Shown here: positions 28,606 to 37,910 of the stretch, one piece after another
Layout of the letters: the number at the start of each line of letters is the position of its first letter
How positions within the stretch are numbered: position 1 is the stretch's first letter
NCBI GenBank assembly: GCA_001563305.1
Contig: CP013703.1
Coordinates: 1,475,773-1,539,772 of the forward strand
DNA length: 64,000 bases
Reading direction: 5' to 3'
Source of the DNA: a methanogenic archaeon mixed culture ISO4-G1
GTDB lineage: Archaea > Thermoplasmatota > Thermoplasmata > Methanomassiliicoccales > Methanomethylophilaceae
Translations under genes and position numbers: made by a program
Notes under the pieces: generated by a model
Seen by the model: the letters and a program-made list of their open reading frames with translations, nothing else
What the model was told of the DNA's origin: nothing
Database searches by the model: none

Positions 28606-29373
28606 TCAGCGCACGGTCTTGCGTGCGAATATCAGATAGCCGGTGTGCCCGAGCATCTCGAACGAGGGCCTGACCCCTCCGGGGTGGACCTCCAGACCGC
28701 GCTGCATGTTCTCAAGCGCGTGCACGTCGGCATAGCCATGGTCGCGGAGGGCGTTGACGATGGATTCCGCCTGGTTCATATTCGGGACGTACGCGCAGAG
28801 CCTGCCTCCGGCCCTGAGATGCTTCTCCAGGTTGTCCAGAGCCAGCCAGGGGTCGGGCATGTCCATGGTGAGGGCATCCGCCTCCCAGTCCACGTCGACG
28901 TCCATGTCCCTCGCATCGCCGATCTGATACTCCCAGTACTGGTCCAGACCGACCCTGGAGACGTTCTTCTTGGCACGGATGGCGTTCTCCTCCTTGAACT
29001 CGAGCGTGAGCACCTTCCCGGTGGGTGCGACGGCGTGGAGGAGGGCTGTGGTGAGTCCTCCAGAACCTGCTCCGACCTCGATGACCCTGTCGCCTGCCTT
29101 GATGTCGCAGTGCATCAGGATCGTCGCGGCGTCCTTGGGCGATATGATCTGCGCTCCCCTGTCGAGGGACTCCATCAGCTCGAGCACGCCGGGCCTGAAG
29201 ACCCTGTACTCGCGGCCGACGATGGTCACGCTGTCCCCCTCGCTGAGGGACTGGAACCTGGAGCCGTCGATGGCACCCAGGGACTGGACCTTCATCATGC
29301 CGAAGGAGACCTTGAGCCAGATCTTCTTCCCCGAGGCATCCTCGAGGTAGATGTAATCGCCCTCGCTAAACAT
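28606..29373 (-). CDS. trmI: tRNA (adenine-58 N1)-methyltransferase TrmI
   Basis: TrmI methylates A58 (and A57 in some archaea) of tRNA with SAM. The 255-residue protein has the small N-terminal beta domain, then GAQIISPKDAATILMHCDI, the SAM loop VIEVGAGSGGLTTALL (about residues 99-114), an acidic loop EFKEEN, and the active-site region ALTMDMPDPWLALDN. The length is standard. It lies 4 bases downstream of proS on the same strand, so the two are cotranscribed within the prs-proS-trmI run. Confidence 0.92.
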   Translation of the reverse strand: MFSEGDYIYLEDASGKKIWLKVSFGMMKVQSLGAIDGSRFQSLSEGDSVTIVGREYRVFRPGVLELMESLDRGAQIISPKDAATILMHCDIKAGDRVIEVGAGSGGLTTALLHAVAPTGKVLTLEFKEENAIRAKKNVSRVGLDQYWEYQIGDARDMDVDVDWEADALTMDMPDPWLALDNLEKHLRAGGRLCAYVPNMNQAESIVNALRDHGYADVHALENMQRGLEVHPGGVRPSFEMLGHTGYLIFARKTVR

Positions 29374-29377
29374 GGGA

Positions 29378-30787
29378 TCACATCGTGTGGGCGGCGTATG
29401 CGGGGGTGTCCGTGTCCTTTCCGCAGATTATGCACTTGCCCTTGAACTCCTCTTTGTGATAGGGCCTTCCCAGGATCTTGAACCCGGTTGTGTCCTCGAA
29501 CTTGTGGCCGCACTCGTCGCATCCGCACCATCCGAACCTGAGGATCTTGTCCTCTGGAATGTTCTCCATGGAGTCGATGTCCACGGTCCTCTGCTTCTGG
29601 ATCTCGTTGGCCTTGTTGAACATGCACTCAGAGATGTCGTCAAGGAGCATCTGGACCCCGGGGACGAGGTTGGCGATGTCGATGGTTCCCTTCTCGGCGC
29701 TGTCCCTCCTGAAGAAGGAGATGACCTTGTTCTCAATGTCGCGTCCTCCGAGCTCGAGCCTGAGGGGCACACCCTTCATCTCCCACTCGTAGTACTTAGC
29801 GCCGGGACGGTCGTCGCGGTCGTCCATCTTGACCCTGAATCCTGCCTTGGTGAGGATGCTGGCCGTCTCCTTTGCAGCCTCCATGACGATGTCCTGGTTG
29901 TCCTTCTTGAAGATGGGGATCAGGACGATCTGGTAGGGTGCGATGCCCGGGGGCATGATGAGTCCCTGGTCGTCACCATGGACACCGATGAGCGCTCCGA
30001 CCAGCCTCTCGGACATACCGTAGGTGGTCTGGTGGACGAACTTGTGCTGCCCGTCCTTGTCCTCGTAGGTGATCTCGTAGGGCTCGGAGAAGTTGGTCCT
30101 GTAGTGGTGGATCGAACCCATCTGGAGGGTCCTTCCGTTGGGCATCGACGTGTCGATACCCACAGTGTAGTACGCACCGGGGAACTTGTCCCACTCGGTA
30201 CGGACCAGGAGCGTGTAGGGCAGACAGATTTTCTTGGCGATCCTCGCCAGGATCTCGATGTCCTCCTCAATCTGCTTCTGCGCATCGTCGTAGTCGACGT
30301 GGCAGGTATGGGACTCGAAGAAGTGGATCTCGCGGACCCTGATGAAGGGCCTGGTCTGCTTGGTCTCGTAACGGAACGTGTTGACGATCTGGTACGTCTT
30401 GAGGGGGAGGTCCTGGTGAGACCTGATCCAGAGGGCGAACATGGGATACATGGCCGTCTCGGAGGTGGGCCTTACGACGAGCCTCTCGTCGAGCTCGTCC
30501 AGTCCGGCGTGGGTGACCCAGTAGACCTCGCTGTCGAATCCCTTGATGTGCTCCTTCTCCTTGGCAAACTGGCTCTCTGGGATCAGGAGGGGGAAGCAGA
30601 CCTCGTCGTGGTCGGTGGCGTCGAACTCCTCGCGTATGTAGGAGTCGATCTGCCTCATGATCCTCCACCCGTAGGGGGTCCAGACGTTCATTCCCTTGAT
30701 GGGGTACCTCTTGTCTGAAAGGCCGGCCTTCTCGACGATGTCGAGATACCACTCCGCGAAGTTGTCCTCCTTGTTGGACATCCTCAT
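29378..30787 (-). CDS. proS: Prolyl-tRNA synthetase (archaeal/eukaryotic type)
   Basis: A class II synthetase charging tRNA-Pro. The 469-residue protein has motif 2 region TFRYETKQTRPFIRVREIHFFE, the motif 1 part GWRIMRQIDSYIREE, motif 3 LRLELGGRD and a C-terminal zinc domain (GWCGCDECGH with CIICGK). This tail and the lack of a bacterial editing insertion make it the archaeal type. The ATG at 30787 overlaps the prs stop (ATGA); a second ATG at 30781 could equally serve as start. Confidence 0.96.
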   Translation of the reverse strand: MRMSNKEDNFAEWYLDIVEKAGLSDKRYPIKGMNVWTPYGWRIMRQIDSYIREEFDATDHDEVCFPLLIPESQFAKEKEHIKGFDSEVYWVTHAGLDELDERLVVRPTSETAMYPMFALWIRSHQDLPLKTYQIVNTFRYETKQTRPFIRVREIHFFESHTCHVDYDDAQKQIEEDIEILARIAKKICLPYTLLVRTEWDKFPGAYYTVGIDTSMPNGRTLQMGSIHHYRTNFSEPYEITYEDKDGQHKFVHQTTYGMSERLVGALIGVHGDDQGLIMPPGIAPYQIVLIPIFKKDNQDIVMEAAKETASILTKAGFRVKMDDRDDRPGAKYYEWEMKGVPLRLELGGRDIENKVISFFRRDSAEKGTIDIANLVPGVQMLLDDISECMFNKANEIQKQRTVDIDSMENIPEDKILRFGWCGCDECGHKFEDTTGFKILGRPYHKEEFKGKCIICGKDTDTPAYAAHTM

Positions 30788-31644
30788 CCCTTCCTGACGG
30801 CGTCCGCGACCAGCTTGGCCACGGAGATGTCCGACTGCGAGCTCTCCAGCGTGTTGCAGCAGAGGACCTTGTCCAGTGCGCTGTGGGTGAGCTTGTCGAT
30901 GGCGTTGTTGACGAACACACCGTGCGTGCAGGCCACGGAAACGCTCTTGGCGCCAGCGTCCCTGAGTGCCTGTGCGGCGGTCATGATGGTACCGCCGGTG
31001 GAGATCATGTCGTCCACGATGAGTATGTTCTTACCCGCGCAGTCCATGGTGGCCGGGGCGATCTTGACCTCGGTACCGGACAGACGGGTCTTGTTGAGAT
31101 GGTCGTAGGGCTTGCCCATCCTTTCTCCGACGTCCTTGGCACGGCCTGCCGCACCGATATCCGGGGAGAGGACCAGGTCGATCCCCTTGTCCTTGAAGTA
31201 GTCTGCGATGACGGGGGCGGCCTTGAGGTCCGTGTGCTTGCATGTGAACGCGTCGAGGACGGCCTCCTTGTGGATGTCGATCGTGATCACGTGGTCGCAT
31301 GCCAGCGAATCCAGGAGCTTGCACATGAGGATGGCGGATGCGGGTTCTCCGGGGTTGAAGAGCCTATCCTGCCTGGCGTATCCGAAGTAGGGGATGACCA
31401 GCGTGACCTTCTTGGCCTTGAGTCCCGCCACGATGTCCTGAAGGAGGAACATCTCCACCAGCTTGTCGTCGGGGAACGTGTTCTGGACGATGACCACGTC
31501 GTCGTTGAAGTCCTCGCTCTCGACCCTGGTGTACACTTCCCCGTCGGGGAATTTCCTTGTGCCTGCCTGAATGTATCTGCAGCCGAGTTCCTCTGCGATC
31601 TGCTTCGCAAGGACCTCGGATGTAGACCCGCCAATAACTATCAT
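30784..31644 (-). CDS. prs: Ribose-phosphate pyrophosphokinase
   Basis: Makes PRPP from ribose 5-phosphate and ATP, feeding purine, pyrimidine and other syntheses. The 286-residue protein has the N-terminal GCRYIQAGTRKFPDGEVY, the ATP-binding flexible loop GYARQDRLFNPGEPAS, and the PRPP loop ILIVDDMISTGGTI. At 286 residues it is the short archaeal class III-like form. The ATG 31644 fits the family start (MIVIGGSTSEVLAK); upstream residues in frame are low-complexity and not conserved. It begins a prs-proS-trmI unit. Confidence 0.95.
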   Translation of the reverse strand: MIVIGGSTSEVLAKQIAEELGCRYIQAGTRKFPDGEVYTRVESEDFNDDVVIVQNTFPDDKLVEMFLLQDIVAGLKAKKVTLVIPYFGYARQDRLFNPGEPASAILMCKLLDSLACDHVITIDIHKEAVLDAFTCKHTDLKAAPVIADYFKDKGIDLVLSPDIGAAGRAKDVGERMGKPYDHLNKTRLSGTEVKIAPATMDCAGKNILIVDDMISTGGTIMTAAQALRDAGAKSVSVACTHGVFVNNAIDKLTHSALDKVLCCNTLESSQSDISVAKLVADAVRKG

Positions 31645-31730
31645 GAACCGTGATATCTCCTTCCCCTTAATAACACACGCGCACAGACGATACACACCTG
31701 CTTTTATGCCGATACGCCTTTCCACCATCG

Positions 31731-32336
31731 ATGACGAGGAATGACAGGGTCTCGGACGTCTGCCTGTACGGATGCCTGAGATCGTTCGACGAGGTGCGCT
31801 CCGCACTCCGCATCGTACCGGCCGAAGGTACCATGATCAGACCCCTGGCCGACAGCGGCCTGGAGATGGTGGACTGCTACCGCAAGGACTCGGGCAACTT
31901 CCTCGCCGACAAGGACCGTGTCACGGCCTTCGCGGCCATCAACTACGCCCATGCGTGGATCTCATGCTTCACCAAGCTGGGTCTTTTCGAATCCGTCCCC
32001 GGGGAGGAGCTCTTCAAGAAGATCGAGACCGACGATTCGGAGAACTATTCGATAATCACCGCGGAGAAGATGGGGAAGTACCTCGACATCACCTCGAGGG
32101 CGAGGAAGAAGCTGAAGATCTCCCCTCCGCCCAGATCCTTCGAGAGGAGATTGGCGATAGATTTCCTGGACACCTCTGAATCCTACTTCAAGAGGGCGGT
32201 GGAGTACCGCAACGGCGATGACTTCGTCAGGGCGTTCGCAGCTGTGAACTATGCGCACGCCTGGCTCGACGGCGGTGCTCGCATGGGTCTTTTCGATGTA
32301 GAGGAGGACGATGTCCTCTTCACTCTGTACGAGTGA
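31731..32336 (+). CDS. Protein with two DUF357-like repeats
   Basis: A 201-residue helical protein without a known biochemical role. The C-terminal half matches the archaeal DUF357 pattern (SYFKRAVEYRNGDDFVRAFA then VNYAHAWLDGGARMGLF). The same motif occurs in the N-terminal half as VTAFAAINYAHAWISCFTKLGLF, split here only by divergence, so the protein is an internal duplication. The ATG 31731 begins MTRNDRV. It is divergent from prs and converges on pantoate kinase, overlapping its 3' end by 17 bases. Confidence 0.8.
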   Translation: MTRNDRVSDVCLYGCLRSFDEVRSALRIVPAEGTMIRPLADSGLEMVDCYRKDSGNFLADKDRVTAFAAINYAHAWISCFTKLGLFESVPGEELFKKIETDDSENYSIITAEKMGKYLDITSRARKKLKISPPPRSFERRLAIDFLDTSESYFKRAVEYRNGDDFVRAFAAVNYAHAWLDGGARMGLFDVEEDDVLFTLYE

Positions 32337-33186
32337 CCCTGACCGGCCCGCTGTAGGAACTGCAGGAGAACAATTTCTCTTTCGAGAACATCGGCCTCAG
32401 GACGTCCATCGGCGCATCGGTGTAGATGCTGTTCCCTAGCATGCTCATCCCCGCATGATATCCTTCCTTCCAGATGGCCTTCGGTCCGGATCTCAGCTCC
32501 GGGGACTCCAGTCCGATGATCTCGGAAAAACGGTTGGATGCCGCGAAGAGCCCTTCTATCGAACGGTCGCTGTTGAACATGGCCATGGACTCGTCCCCTG
32601 CACGAGCGATCCTTTCCATCATCACCGGGTCCGTGAGTATCGGTCCGGACATGAGCGGTCTTTCGAATACGACCAGGGATAGATTATCGAAGGACAGTCC
32701 TGAATCGGTCACCCTTCCGTATCTGCCCGGTGCTCCCGGCAGCTCCCTGATGGGGACCGGATACGGCGAATGCATCGCCAGAAGGTCCCCGTAGCCTCCT
32801 CCCATCCCGCATTCGGCCTTGTGCGATTCTATCGCTGCCGCGGACGGATCGATGCCGGATAGCGATGCCGCGCACAGCGTAGCTGCGTATGTGCCAGATG
32901 CACTCGTTCCGAACCCCTGTTCCATAGGGAGTTCATGGATGAGGTCGATGTCGAATCCCCTGCCCGGGCACAGTTTCCTCAGAGCACCGCGCGTGATCTC
33001 GGCTTCGGATTCCCTGCCGTTGATACGGATCACGACCTTGTCGTCATCCCTCTCGGCGACCGATGCCCTGCATCCGAGGCTGAGCCTGATGCCCAGACCT
33101 TTGGAGCCCGTCTCCTCGAGGGTCTCCAGCGTATACGGTCTGAATATGCACGATATGTGCCCGGGGACGAAAGCCTCTGCCCTCAT
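32320..33186 (-). CDS. Pantoate kinase (archaeal CoA pathway)
   Basis: Archaea make 4'-phosphopantothenate by pantoate kinase and phosphopantothenate synthetase rather than by bacterial PanC/PanK. This 288-residue GHMP-family protein begins MRAEAFVPGHISCIF (the PGHxS start of pantoate kinases), carries the GHMP ATP loop EQGFGTSASGTYAATLCA (about 89-106), and ends with the conserved FSCSSYSGPVR. It overlaps coaBC upstream by 4 bases, placing two CoA enzymes next to each other, which supports the assignment. Confidence 0.9.
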   Translation of the reverse strand: MRAEAFVPGHISCIFRPYTLETLEETGSKGLGIRLSLGCRASVAERDDDKVVIRINGRESEAEITRGALRKLCPGRGFDIDLIHELPMEQGFGTSASGTYAATLCAASLSGIDPSAAAIESHKAECGMGGGYGDLLAMHSPYPVPIRELPGAPGRYGRVTDSGLSFDNLSLVVFERPLMSGPILTDPVMMERIARAGDESMAMFNSDRSIEGLFAASNRFSEIIGLESPELRSGPKAIWKEGYHAGMSMLGNSIYTDAPMDVLRPMFSKEKLFSCSSYSGPVRVTRTE

Positions 33187-34376
33187 AGGTCACCGAAAAG
33201 ACTGTCCAGGATGGCCTCGGAGATCTGGGATTTGGTCCCCTCGATCTCCTCCTCCCCATCCTCCGTGACGAGTATGACCGACGATGAATCGCTGCCTGCG
33301 GTGCATACGTCGTTGGCTACGACCGCCGTGAGCCCGTACTCCTTGAGGCGTCCGCGGGCCTTGGCGATAAGTTCATCTCTGCCGATTCCCGACTCCGCCT
33401 TGAATCCGATCACGGTGCCGCATCTCTTCCTGATGAGCGGGAGCATCTTCTTGACCGGATCCAGTCTGAGGTCGAAGCCTCCGTCGCTGGAGATCTTCCC
33501 GTCCGCCTTGGTGGCGGGTGTGAAGTCCGCCAACGCTGCTGGCACTATGACTATGTCGTGGTCGATGCATCCCAGCATGTCCTCCAGGTCCTTGACCGTC
33601 CTGAACCTCCTCGTCATGATGTAACCGGGGAGCGGGACGCTGCAACCGCCCATCCAGAGCTCGGTATCCGCGCCTCTCTCGAAGGCCGCCTTCGCAAGGC
33701 TGACCGCCATCATCCCCGACGAGCGGTTGGTGATCATCCTCATGGAATCGATGGGTTCCTCGCTCCTCCCGCCTATGATCAGGACCTTCTTGTCCGCCAG
33801 CGGGCTGTCGCTCAGGATGGCGCAGACGGATTCCACGACCTCCTCCGAGGTCGCGACCTTGGCCCTGACACCGTCCAGACGGGGGCCGATGAAGCTGATG
33901 CCCCAGCATCTGAGCTTGTCCATGTTCTCCATCACGGCAGGGTTGTCGAACATCGCCTGGTGCATGGCCGGGGCGATGGCCACCGGCACGCCCGCGCCTA
34001 TGGCAACCGTGGCCATGGACGTGACCGGCGTATCGTCTATCCCGTTGGCGATCTTGGATATCGTGTTGGCCGTGGCGGGATAGATGAGCAGCATGTCGGC
34101 GTAGCCCTCGTCCCCCATCAGAGTGACGTGCTCGGTGAGACCGGTAAGGTCGGTGATGGGCTGGTTGCCCGATGCGAAATACAACGCGTCCGGGGCAACC
34201 AGCTTCTGGGCCTCCTTGGTCATGACCGGGATCACCTCGGCCCCGCGCCTGATCAGCTCCCTGATGGTCGCGAAGCATTCGACAGCGGCGATGCTGCCGG
34301 TGATGCCCATTACTATCACCTTTCCGAACAATTCCTCGCTCTTCTCACAGAAAATCTCCTCTGACGGATGGGTCAT
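33183..34376 (-). CDS. coaBC: Bifunctional phosphopantothenoylcysteine decarboxylase / phosphopantothenate-cysteine ligase
   Basis: CoaBC adds cysteine to 4'-phosphopantothenate and decarboxylates it in CoA synthesis. The 397-residue protein has an N-terminal flavin (HFCD) domain: VMGITGSIAAVE at the start, the active-site His region in LTEHVTLM, and the substrate-binding PAMHQAMFDNPAV. The CoaB half follows from about residue 195 with ITNRSSGMMAVSLAKAA and a Lys-rich synthetase region. It overlaps both tmk upstream and pantoate kinase downstream (ATGA each time). Confidence 0.93.
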   Translation of the reverse strand: MTHPSEEIFCEKSEELFGKVIVMGITGSIAAVECFATIRELIRRGAEVIPVMTKEAQKLVAPDALYFASGNQPITDLTGLTEHVTLMGDEGYADMLLIYPATANTISKIANGIDDTPVTSMATVAIGAGVPVAIAPAMHQAMFDNPAVMENMDKLRCWGISFIGPRLDGVRAKVATSEEVVESVCAILSDSPLADKKVLIIGGRSEEPIDSMRMITNRSSGMMAVSLAKAAFERGADTELWMGGCSVPLPGYIMTRRFRTVKDLEDMLGCIDHDIVIVPAALADFTPATKADGKISSDGGFDLRLDPVKKMLPLIRKRCGTVIGFKAESGIGRDELIAKARGRLKEYGLTAVVANDVCTAGSDSSSVILVTEDGEEEIEGTKSQISEAILDSLFGDL

Positions 34377-34972
34377 CCTATCACCTCATCGATAACGGAC
34401 ATGGCGTCCGCGAGAACCTCCTCCCTGGAACGGGAGGCGTCTATCACATTGAAGCCGAACTCGCTCGCCAACCTGAGATAGTTGGAACGCACCTGGTTCT
34501 GGAAATCCAACCTCTCGAACTTGCTGATCTCCTCCCCGCGTCCCCCTACGCGGCCCATGCCCACCTCGGGGTCGATGTCCAGCAGGATGGTGGCGTCCGG
34601 CCTGTCTATGAACTGTCTGTTTATGTCGATGAGCCAGTCCCTGTCGGATGCATCGCCGTCAAGGCGTGCGGACTGGTATGCGACGGTGGATGCGAAGTAC
34701 CTGTCGCAGAGCACCACCTTGCCTTCGGAGACCATCCTCTCTATCGCCTCGGTGTGGTCGTTGCGGTCGGCCACGAACAGCAGGGCCTCGGTCCTCTGGG
34801 AGATCCTCCCCGCGGAACCGCTGCGTATGAACGCGCCTATGCCCTCGCGCGTGGGCTCGGCGGTGACGACCACATCCCTGCCCTTGCCGGACAGAGCGTC
34901 GGCTACCGCCTTGCACAGTGATGATTTCCCCGCTCCGTCGGGACCTTCGAAAACGATGAATGCTCCTCTCAT
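34373..34972 (-). CDS. tmk: Thymidylate kinase
   Basis: Phosphorylates dTMP to dTDP. The 199-residue protein has P-loop FEGPDGAGKSSL (about residues 7-18), the dTMP-binding DRYFASTVAYQ, and a LID region around GRVGGRGEEISKFE. I start at ATG 34972 (MRGAFIVFEG), which has GGGAGGA just upstream; an ATG 39 bases earlier reaches into the intergenic gap and adds non-conserved residues. It is coupled to coaBC by a 4-base overlap. Confidence 0.93.
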   Translation of the reverse strand: MRGAFIVFEGPDGAGKSSLCKAVADALSGKGRDVVVTAEPTREGIGAFIRSGSAGRISQRTEALLFVADRNDHTEAIERMVSEGKVVLCDRYFASTVAYQSARLDGDASDRDWLIDINRQFIDRPDATILLDIDPEVGMGRVGGRGEEISKFERLDFQNQVRSNYLRLASEFGFNVIDASRSREEVLADAMSVIDEVIG

Positions 34973-34997
34973 CGTCCTCCCATATCCCTGTAGGGTT

Positions 34998-35402
34998 TTA
35001 TTGTTGTTCATCCGCGGATGCCTGCAGCCTCTCCATGACGGAATCCAAGGATTCGATGTCCTTGCAGTAGAAACGCGAGTAGAATGCGAGATCCCTGCGG
35101 ACGGTGTCGTCGTACTGGACGCCCAGCGACATTAGGTTCTCCCTGAGGGTGCCGGCAAGGTTGCCTCCCCTCCTGTCCCAGTCGGTCAGGATGACGGCCG
35201 CCTTCCCGGACCTCCATGCATACTCCGCGGCCTTCACCGGACCGCCGCCGCTCTGGACGCAGTAGAAATCCCCGTCGATGCCGACGGCCTTCAGGGCGGC
35301 GATGTCCTTATGGCCCTCCACCAGGAGGACGTGGTCCGGGATCATGCCGGACAGCCTGTCAAGGGTCTCCGTCAAGCCTTCCAGGCGCTCCCCGTCGTTC
35401 AT
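34998..35402 (-). CDS. Small Toprim-domain protein
   Basis: A 134-residue protein carrying a lone Toprim domain: VLLVEGHKDIAAL provides the conserved Glu and ILTDWDRRGG the DxD motif. Stand-alone Toprim proteins of this type in archaea are thought to act on nucleic-acid ends or RNA maturation, but their role is not settled. The ATG overlaps the DUF167 stop by 4 bases, and tmk follows by 25 bases. It is the only gene in the window whose stop codon is TAA; the rest use TGA. Confidence 0.85.
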   Translation of the reverse strand: MNDGERLEGLTETLDRLSGMIPDHVLLVEGHKDIAALKAVGIDGDFYCVQSGGGPVKAAEYAWRSGKAAVILTDWDRRGGNLAGTLRENLMSLGVQYDDTVRRDLAFYSRFYCKDIESLDSVMERLQASADEQQ

Positions 35403-35716
35403 TGGACCGCCTTCTCCACGGCCTCTATGATAGACGACGGGTCGCCGTAGACGGTCACGGTCTTCTGATGGCTGGTCATGCCTGCGGTGACCACAGACCT
35501 GCAGCCGGTGATCTCCTTGAAGAACCCCTCGACCTCCTTGTTCGCCCTGCCGTCCAGCGGCGGGGACTTGACCCTGAGGATGAGTCTCTTCCTCCACTCG
35601 TCGAACCCTTCCAGGCCCGACCTGTTGGAACGGGGCGACACCAGGATGTCCAATTCGAGGCAGTCCGCCTTGATTCTCGAGACGTCCGCGACCTTCATGC
35701 TCCTTTCTCCGAACAT
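35399..35716 (-). CDS. DUF167 (YggU-like) protein
   Basis: A 105-residue protein of the widespread small YggU/DUF167 family, whose function is unknown. The core reads LDILVSPRSNRSGLEGFDEW, then LRVKSPPLDGRANKEVEGFF and a C-terminal TVTVYG, matching family order. It begins the run to tmk-coaBC-pantoate kinase. The first ATG (35716) and an internal ATG (35698, MKVADVSR) are both possible; the second has AGGAG directly before it but almost no gap. It is divergent from GINS with a 29-base gap. Confidence 0.85.
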   Translation of the reverse strand: MFGERSMKVADVSRIKADCLELDILVSPRSNRSGLEGFDEWRKRLILRVKSPPLDGRANKEVEGFFKEITGCRSVVTAGMTSHQKTVTVYGDPSSIIEAVEKAVQ

Positions 35717-35745
35717 TAATTACATACCTCGGATATAGTCCTTTG

Positions 35746-36528
35746 ATGAGTCCTGTTGTGCAGCCGATGACCTTCGACGACCTCTGTCAGATCTACAGGG
35801 AGGAGATGAAGGGCAAGACGCTGACCACCTGCAGGCCGGACCTGTACCGCGCCATGGCCGACCTTCTCAATTCTCTGCGCCAGGAGTATGACAGGCAGAT
35901 CGCTATAGACCCCGATTCGGTCATGAGCGAGGGGGCTAACCTCCGCAGGAAGAAGGCGGAGACCGTCAGCAAGAGCATCATCAGCCTCAGGACCAGGAAG
36001 ACCTGCAACAAGGCCGTGCTGGCCGCGGAAGGCGCCACCGAGGACCTCTCCATATTCACTCCGGAGGAGCGCGAACTGTACCTCCAGGTCGTGGAGATGT
36101 CGAAGAAGCACATGCTCGTGGTGGACCGCTACAGGGGCAAGAGGGTGGACACCCACATCGACGAACCCGTCCGTCAGAAGGAACCCGAGAAGGTGCCCGA
36201 AGTCGTGGAGGAAGAGCCCGTCGAGGAGTTCGTCCCCGTGGAGGAGGAACCGTTCGAGGAGCCCATCATAGAGGAGTCATTCGACGATGTGCCAGAGGTC
36301 ACCGAGGAGGACATGCAGGAACCCACTTCGGAACCCGAGATCGTGGAAGCCCCGGAGACCCCCAAGCTGGAGAACATGGTGCTCCGCATACTCGAGGACC
36401 TGCCCCCGTTCGTCGGTCCCGACAGGAACTACGAGCTTCACAAGGAGGACATTGTCACGCTGCCGACACCGATGGCAATGGCCCTGATCAATTCTCAGAA
36501 AGCGGTGTCGATCAGCCCCGTACATTGA
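35746..36528 (+). CDS. Archaeal GINS subunit (Gins51-like)
   Basis: GINS joins MCM and GAN/Cdc45 in the archaeal replisome. The 260-residue protein has the helical A domain (about residues 10-125, YREEMKGKTLTTCRPDLYR, then FTPEERELYLQVVEMSKKH), an extremely acidic Pro/Glu linker (about 135-210), and a small beta B domain at the C-terminus with RILEDLPPFVGPDRNYELHK and EDIVTLPTPMAMALI. A before B is the Sld5/Psf1 order of Gins51. The start is ATG 35746; the preceding TTG is not needed. Its 3' end overlaps the convergent MBL gene by 17 bases. Confidence 0.88.
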   Translation: MSPVVQPMTFDDLCQIYREEMKGKTLTTCRPDLYRAMADLLNSLRQEYDRQIAIDPDSVMSEGANLRRKKAETVSKSIISLRTRKTCNKAVLAAEGATEDLSIFTPEERELYLQVVEMSKKHMLVVDRYRGKRVDTHIDEPVRQKEPEKVPEVVEEEPVEEFVPVEEEPFEEPIIEESFDDVPEVTEEDMQEPTSEPEIVEAPETPKLENMVLRILEDLPPFVGPDRNYELHKEDIVTLPTPMAMALINSQKAVSISPVH

Positions 36529-37276
36529 TGGTACGGGTGTCGCCCGGGAACTCCAGGCAGTCTATCCTCATCCTCTTGATACCGGTGATGTCCGCCACCG
36601 ACTGGCGTGCCGTATCGGGAGTGTTGTTGGTCTTGCTGAGATGGGCCAGGAATATCTGCCTGTGCTCGTTCTCCCCCATGGTACGCCTTATCGCCGCGGC
36701 CGTGTCCACATTATTCATGTGCCCGTGATCGCTGTTGATGAGCTTCTTGAGGCTGGGAGGATACGGTCCGTTGACGAGCATCTCCCTGTCGTAATTGGCC
36801 TCCACGACTGCGACATCCGCAAGTGCCAGCGCATGTTCGATCTGGAACGAGAACTTGCCCGTGTCGGTCGCCACGAGGACCTTCTTATCGTCGACCTCGG
36901 TGAAGTAGCAGTTGGGGTCGACGGCGTTGTGGGACGTCGGGAGGGGGGTGACGTGGAACTGTCCGATGTCTATGGTGGAATTGGACTTATAGACCCAATG
37001 CTGGACGTCGCCAAGGTTGGATTCGTTGAACGTGAGCTCGTTCGCCACGATGGGCACGTCGAGCTTCCTTGCCGTCGCTCCTGCTCCGGACACGTGATCG
37101 GAATGCTCGTGGGTGATCAGTATAGCCTTGATCATCTCCTTGTCCAGACCCTGCTGGTCCATCAGGGACATGATCCTCCTGCAGCTGATGCCGGCGTCTA
37201 TCATGATGGCGTCGCCATCGGACTCTATCACGGTGCAGTTACCATCGCTGCCGCTGGCTAGCACATGGACTTCCAT
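36512..37276 (-). CDS. Metallo-beta-lactamase-fold hydrolase (YycJ-like)
   Basis: A 254-residue MBL-fold protein with MEVHVLASGSDGNCTVIES at the start and the metal-binding ITHEHSDHVSGA near residue 58. Further ligands lie in PTSHNAVDPNC, VATDTGKF and DHGHMNNVD. The pattern is that of the YycJ/WalJ-type phosphodiesterase group (nuclease-like) rather than of a beta-lactamase or glyoxalase. The ATG at 37276 is clear. It lies just downstream of the CBS protein (6-base gap). Confidence 0.88.
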   Translation of the reverse strand: MEVHVLASGSDGNCTVIESDGDAIMIDAGISCRRIMSLMDQQGLDKEMIKAILITHEHSDHVSGAGATARKLDVPIVANELTFNESNLGDVQHWVYKSNSTIDIGQFHVTPLPTSHNAVDPNCYFTEVDDKKVLVATDTGKFSFQIEHALALADVAVVEANYDREMLVNGPYPPSLKKLINSDHGHMNNVDTAAAIRRTMGENEHRQIFLAHLSKTNNTPDTARQSVADITGIKRMRIDCLEFPGDTRTINVRG

Positions 37277-37282
37277 GGGCCG

Positions 37283-37768
37283 TCAGACCTTTTTCTTGTA
37301 GAGAGCGAAAATGATGTCCCCTCTGGAGATGATTCCGACCAGCACTCCCTTCTCAAGGACAGGGATACGGTTGATGCCGAGCCTGAGCATGGTCATGAGG
37401 ACCTCCATGATCGGCGCATCCGGGGATGTGGTCATGACCGAGCGCACCATGATGGACGACATCTCGATGTTGGAGATCTCCTCGGACACCTTCTTCAGGT
37501 CGTCGTCGTTATCCAGCAGGGAGTCCATGGAGTAATCCAGGAGCCTGTCGCCGCTGTTGTTCTTGTCCAGTTTGATCTGGTACTTCATGATGGTGTTAAG
37601 GATGTCGTTCTCGCTGACGAAACCTAGAAGATGGTTCTTCTCGTCGACGATGGGCGCACCGGACACGTTCTCCAATGCGAGCCTGATAGCGGCCTTCTTG
37701 ATCGTGTCGTCTGGACGCAGAGTCAAGACCTCTGTCGTCATCAAATCCCTAACCTTGAGCTTAGTCAT
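37283..37768 (-). CDS. Two-CBS-domain protein
   Basis: A 161-residue protein of two CBS domains and nothing else: MTTEVLTLRPDDTIKKAAIR with APIVDEKNHLLGFVSENDIL, then SVMTTSPDAPIMEVLMTML with RIPVLEKGVLVGIISRGDII. Such pairs bind adenosyl ligands and often regulate other proteins. The ATG 37768 (MTKLKVRDLM) fits the family; a longer frame upstream is not conserved. Cotranscription with the MBL gene is likely. Confidence 0.88.
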   Translation of the reverse strand: MTKLKVRDLMTTEVLTLRPDDTIKKAAIRLALENVSGAPIVDEKNHLLGFVSENDILNTIMKYQIKLDKNNSGDRLLDYSMDSLLDNDDDLKKVSEEISNIEMSSIMVRSVMTTSPDAPIMEVLMTMLRLGINRIPVLEKGVLVGIISRGDIIFALYKKKV

Positions 37769-37910
37769 CGCTACGTAATCCTGTGGGCACGATATAAAGG
37801 GTTCTCTGCAACGTTTCGGACCGACGAAAGACCCCTCAAAATAAAAAGCACTTAAAAAAAAGGGAAAGCCCGATAGATTTAAATTAGACCTCAGATGAAT
37901 CGCGTTTTTG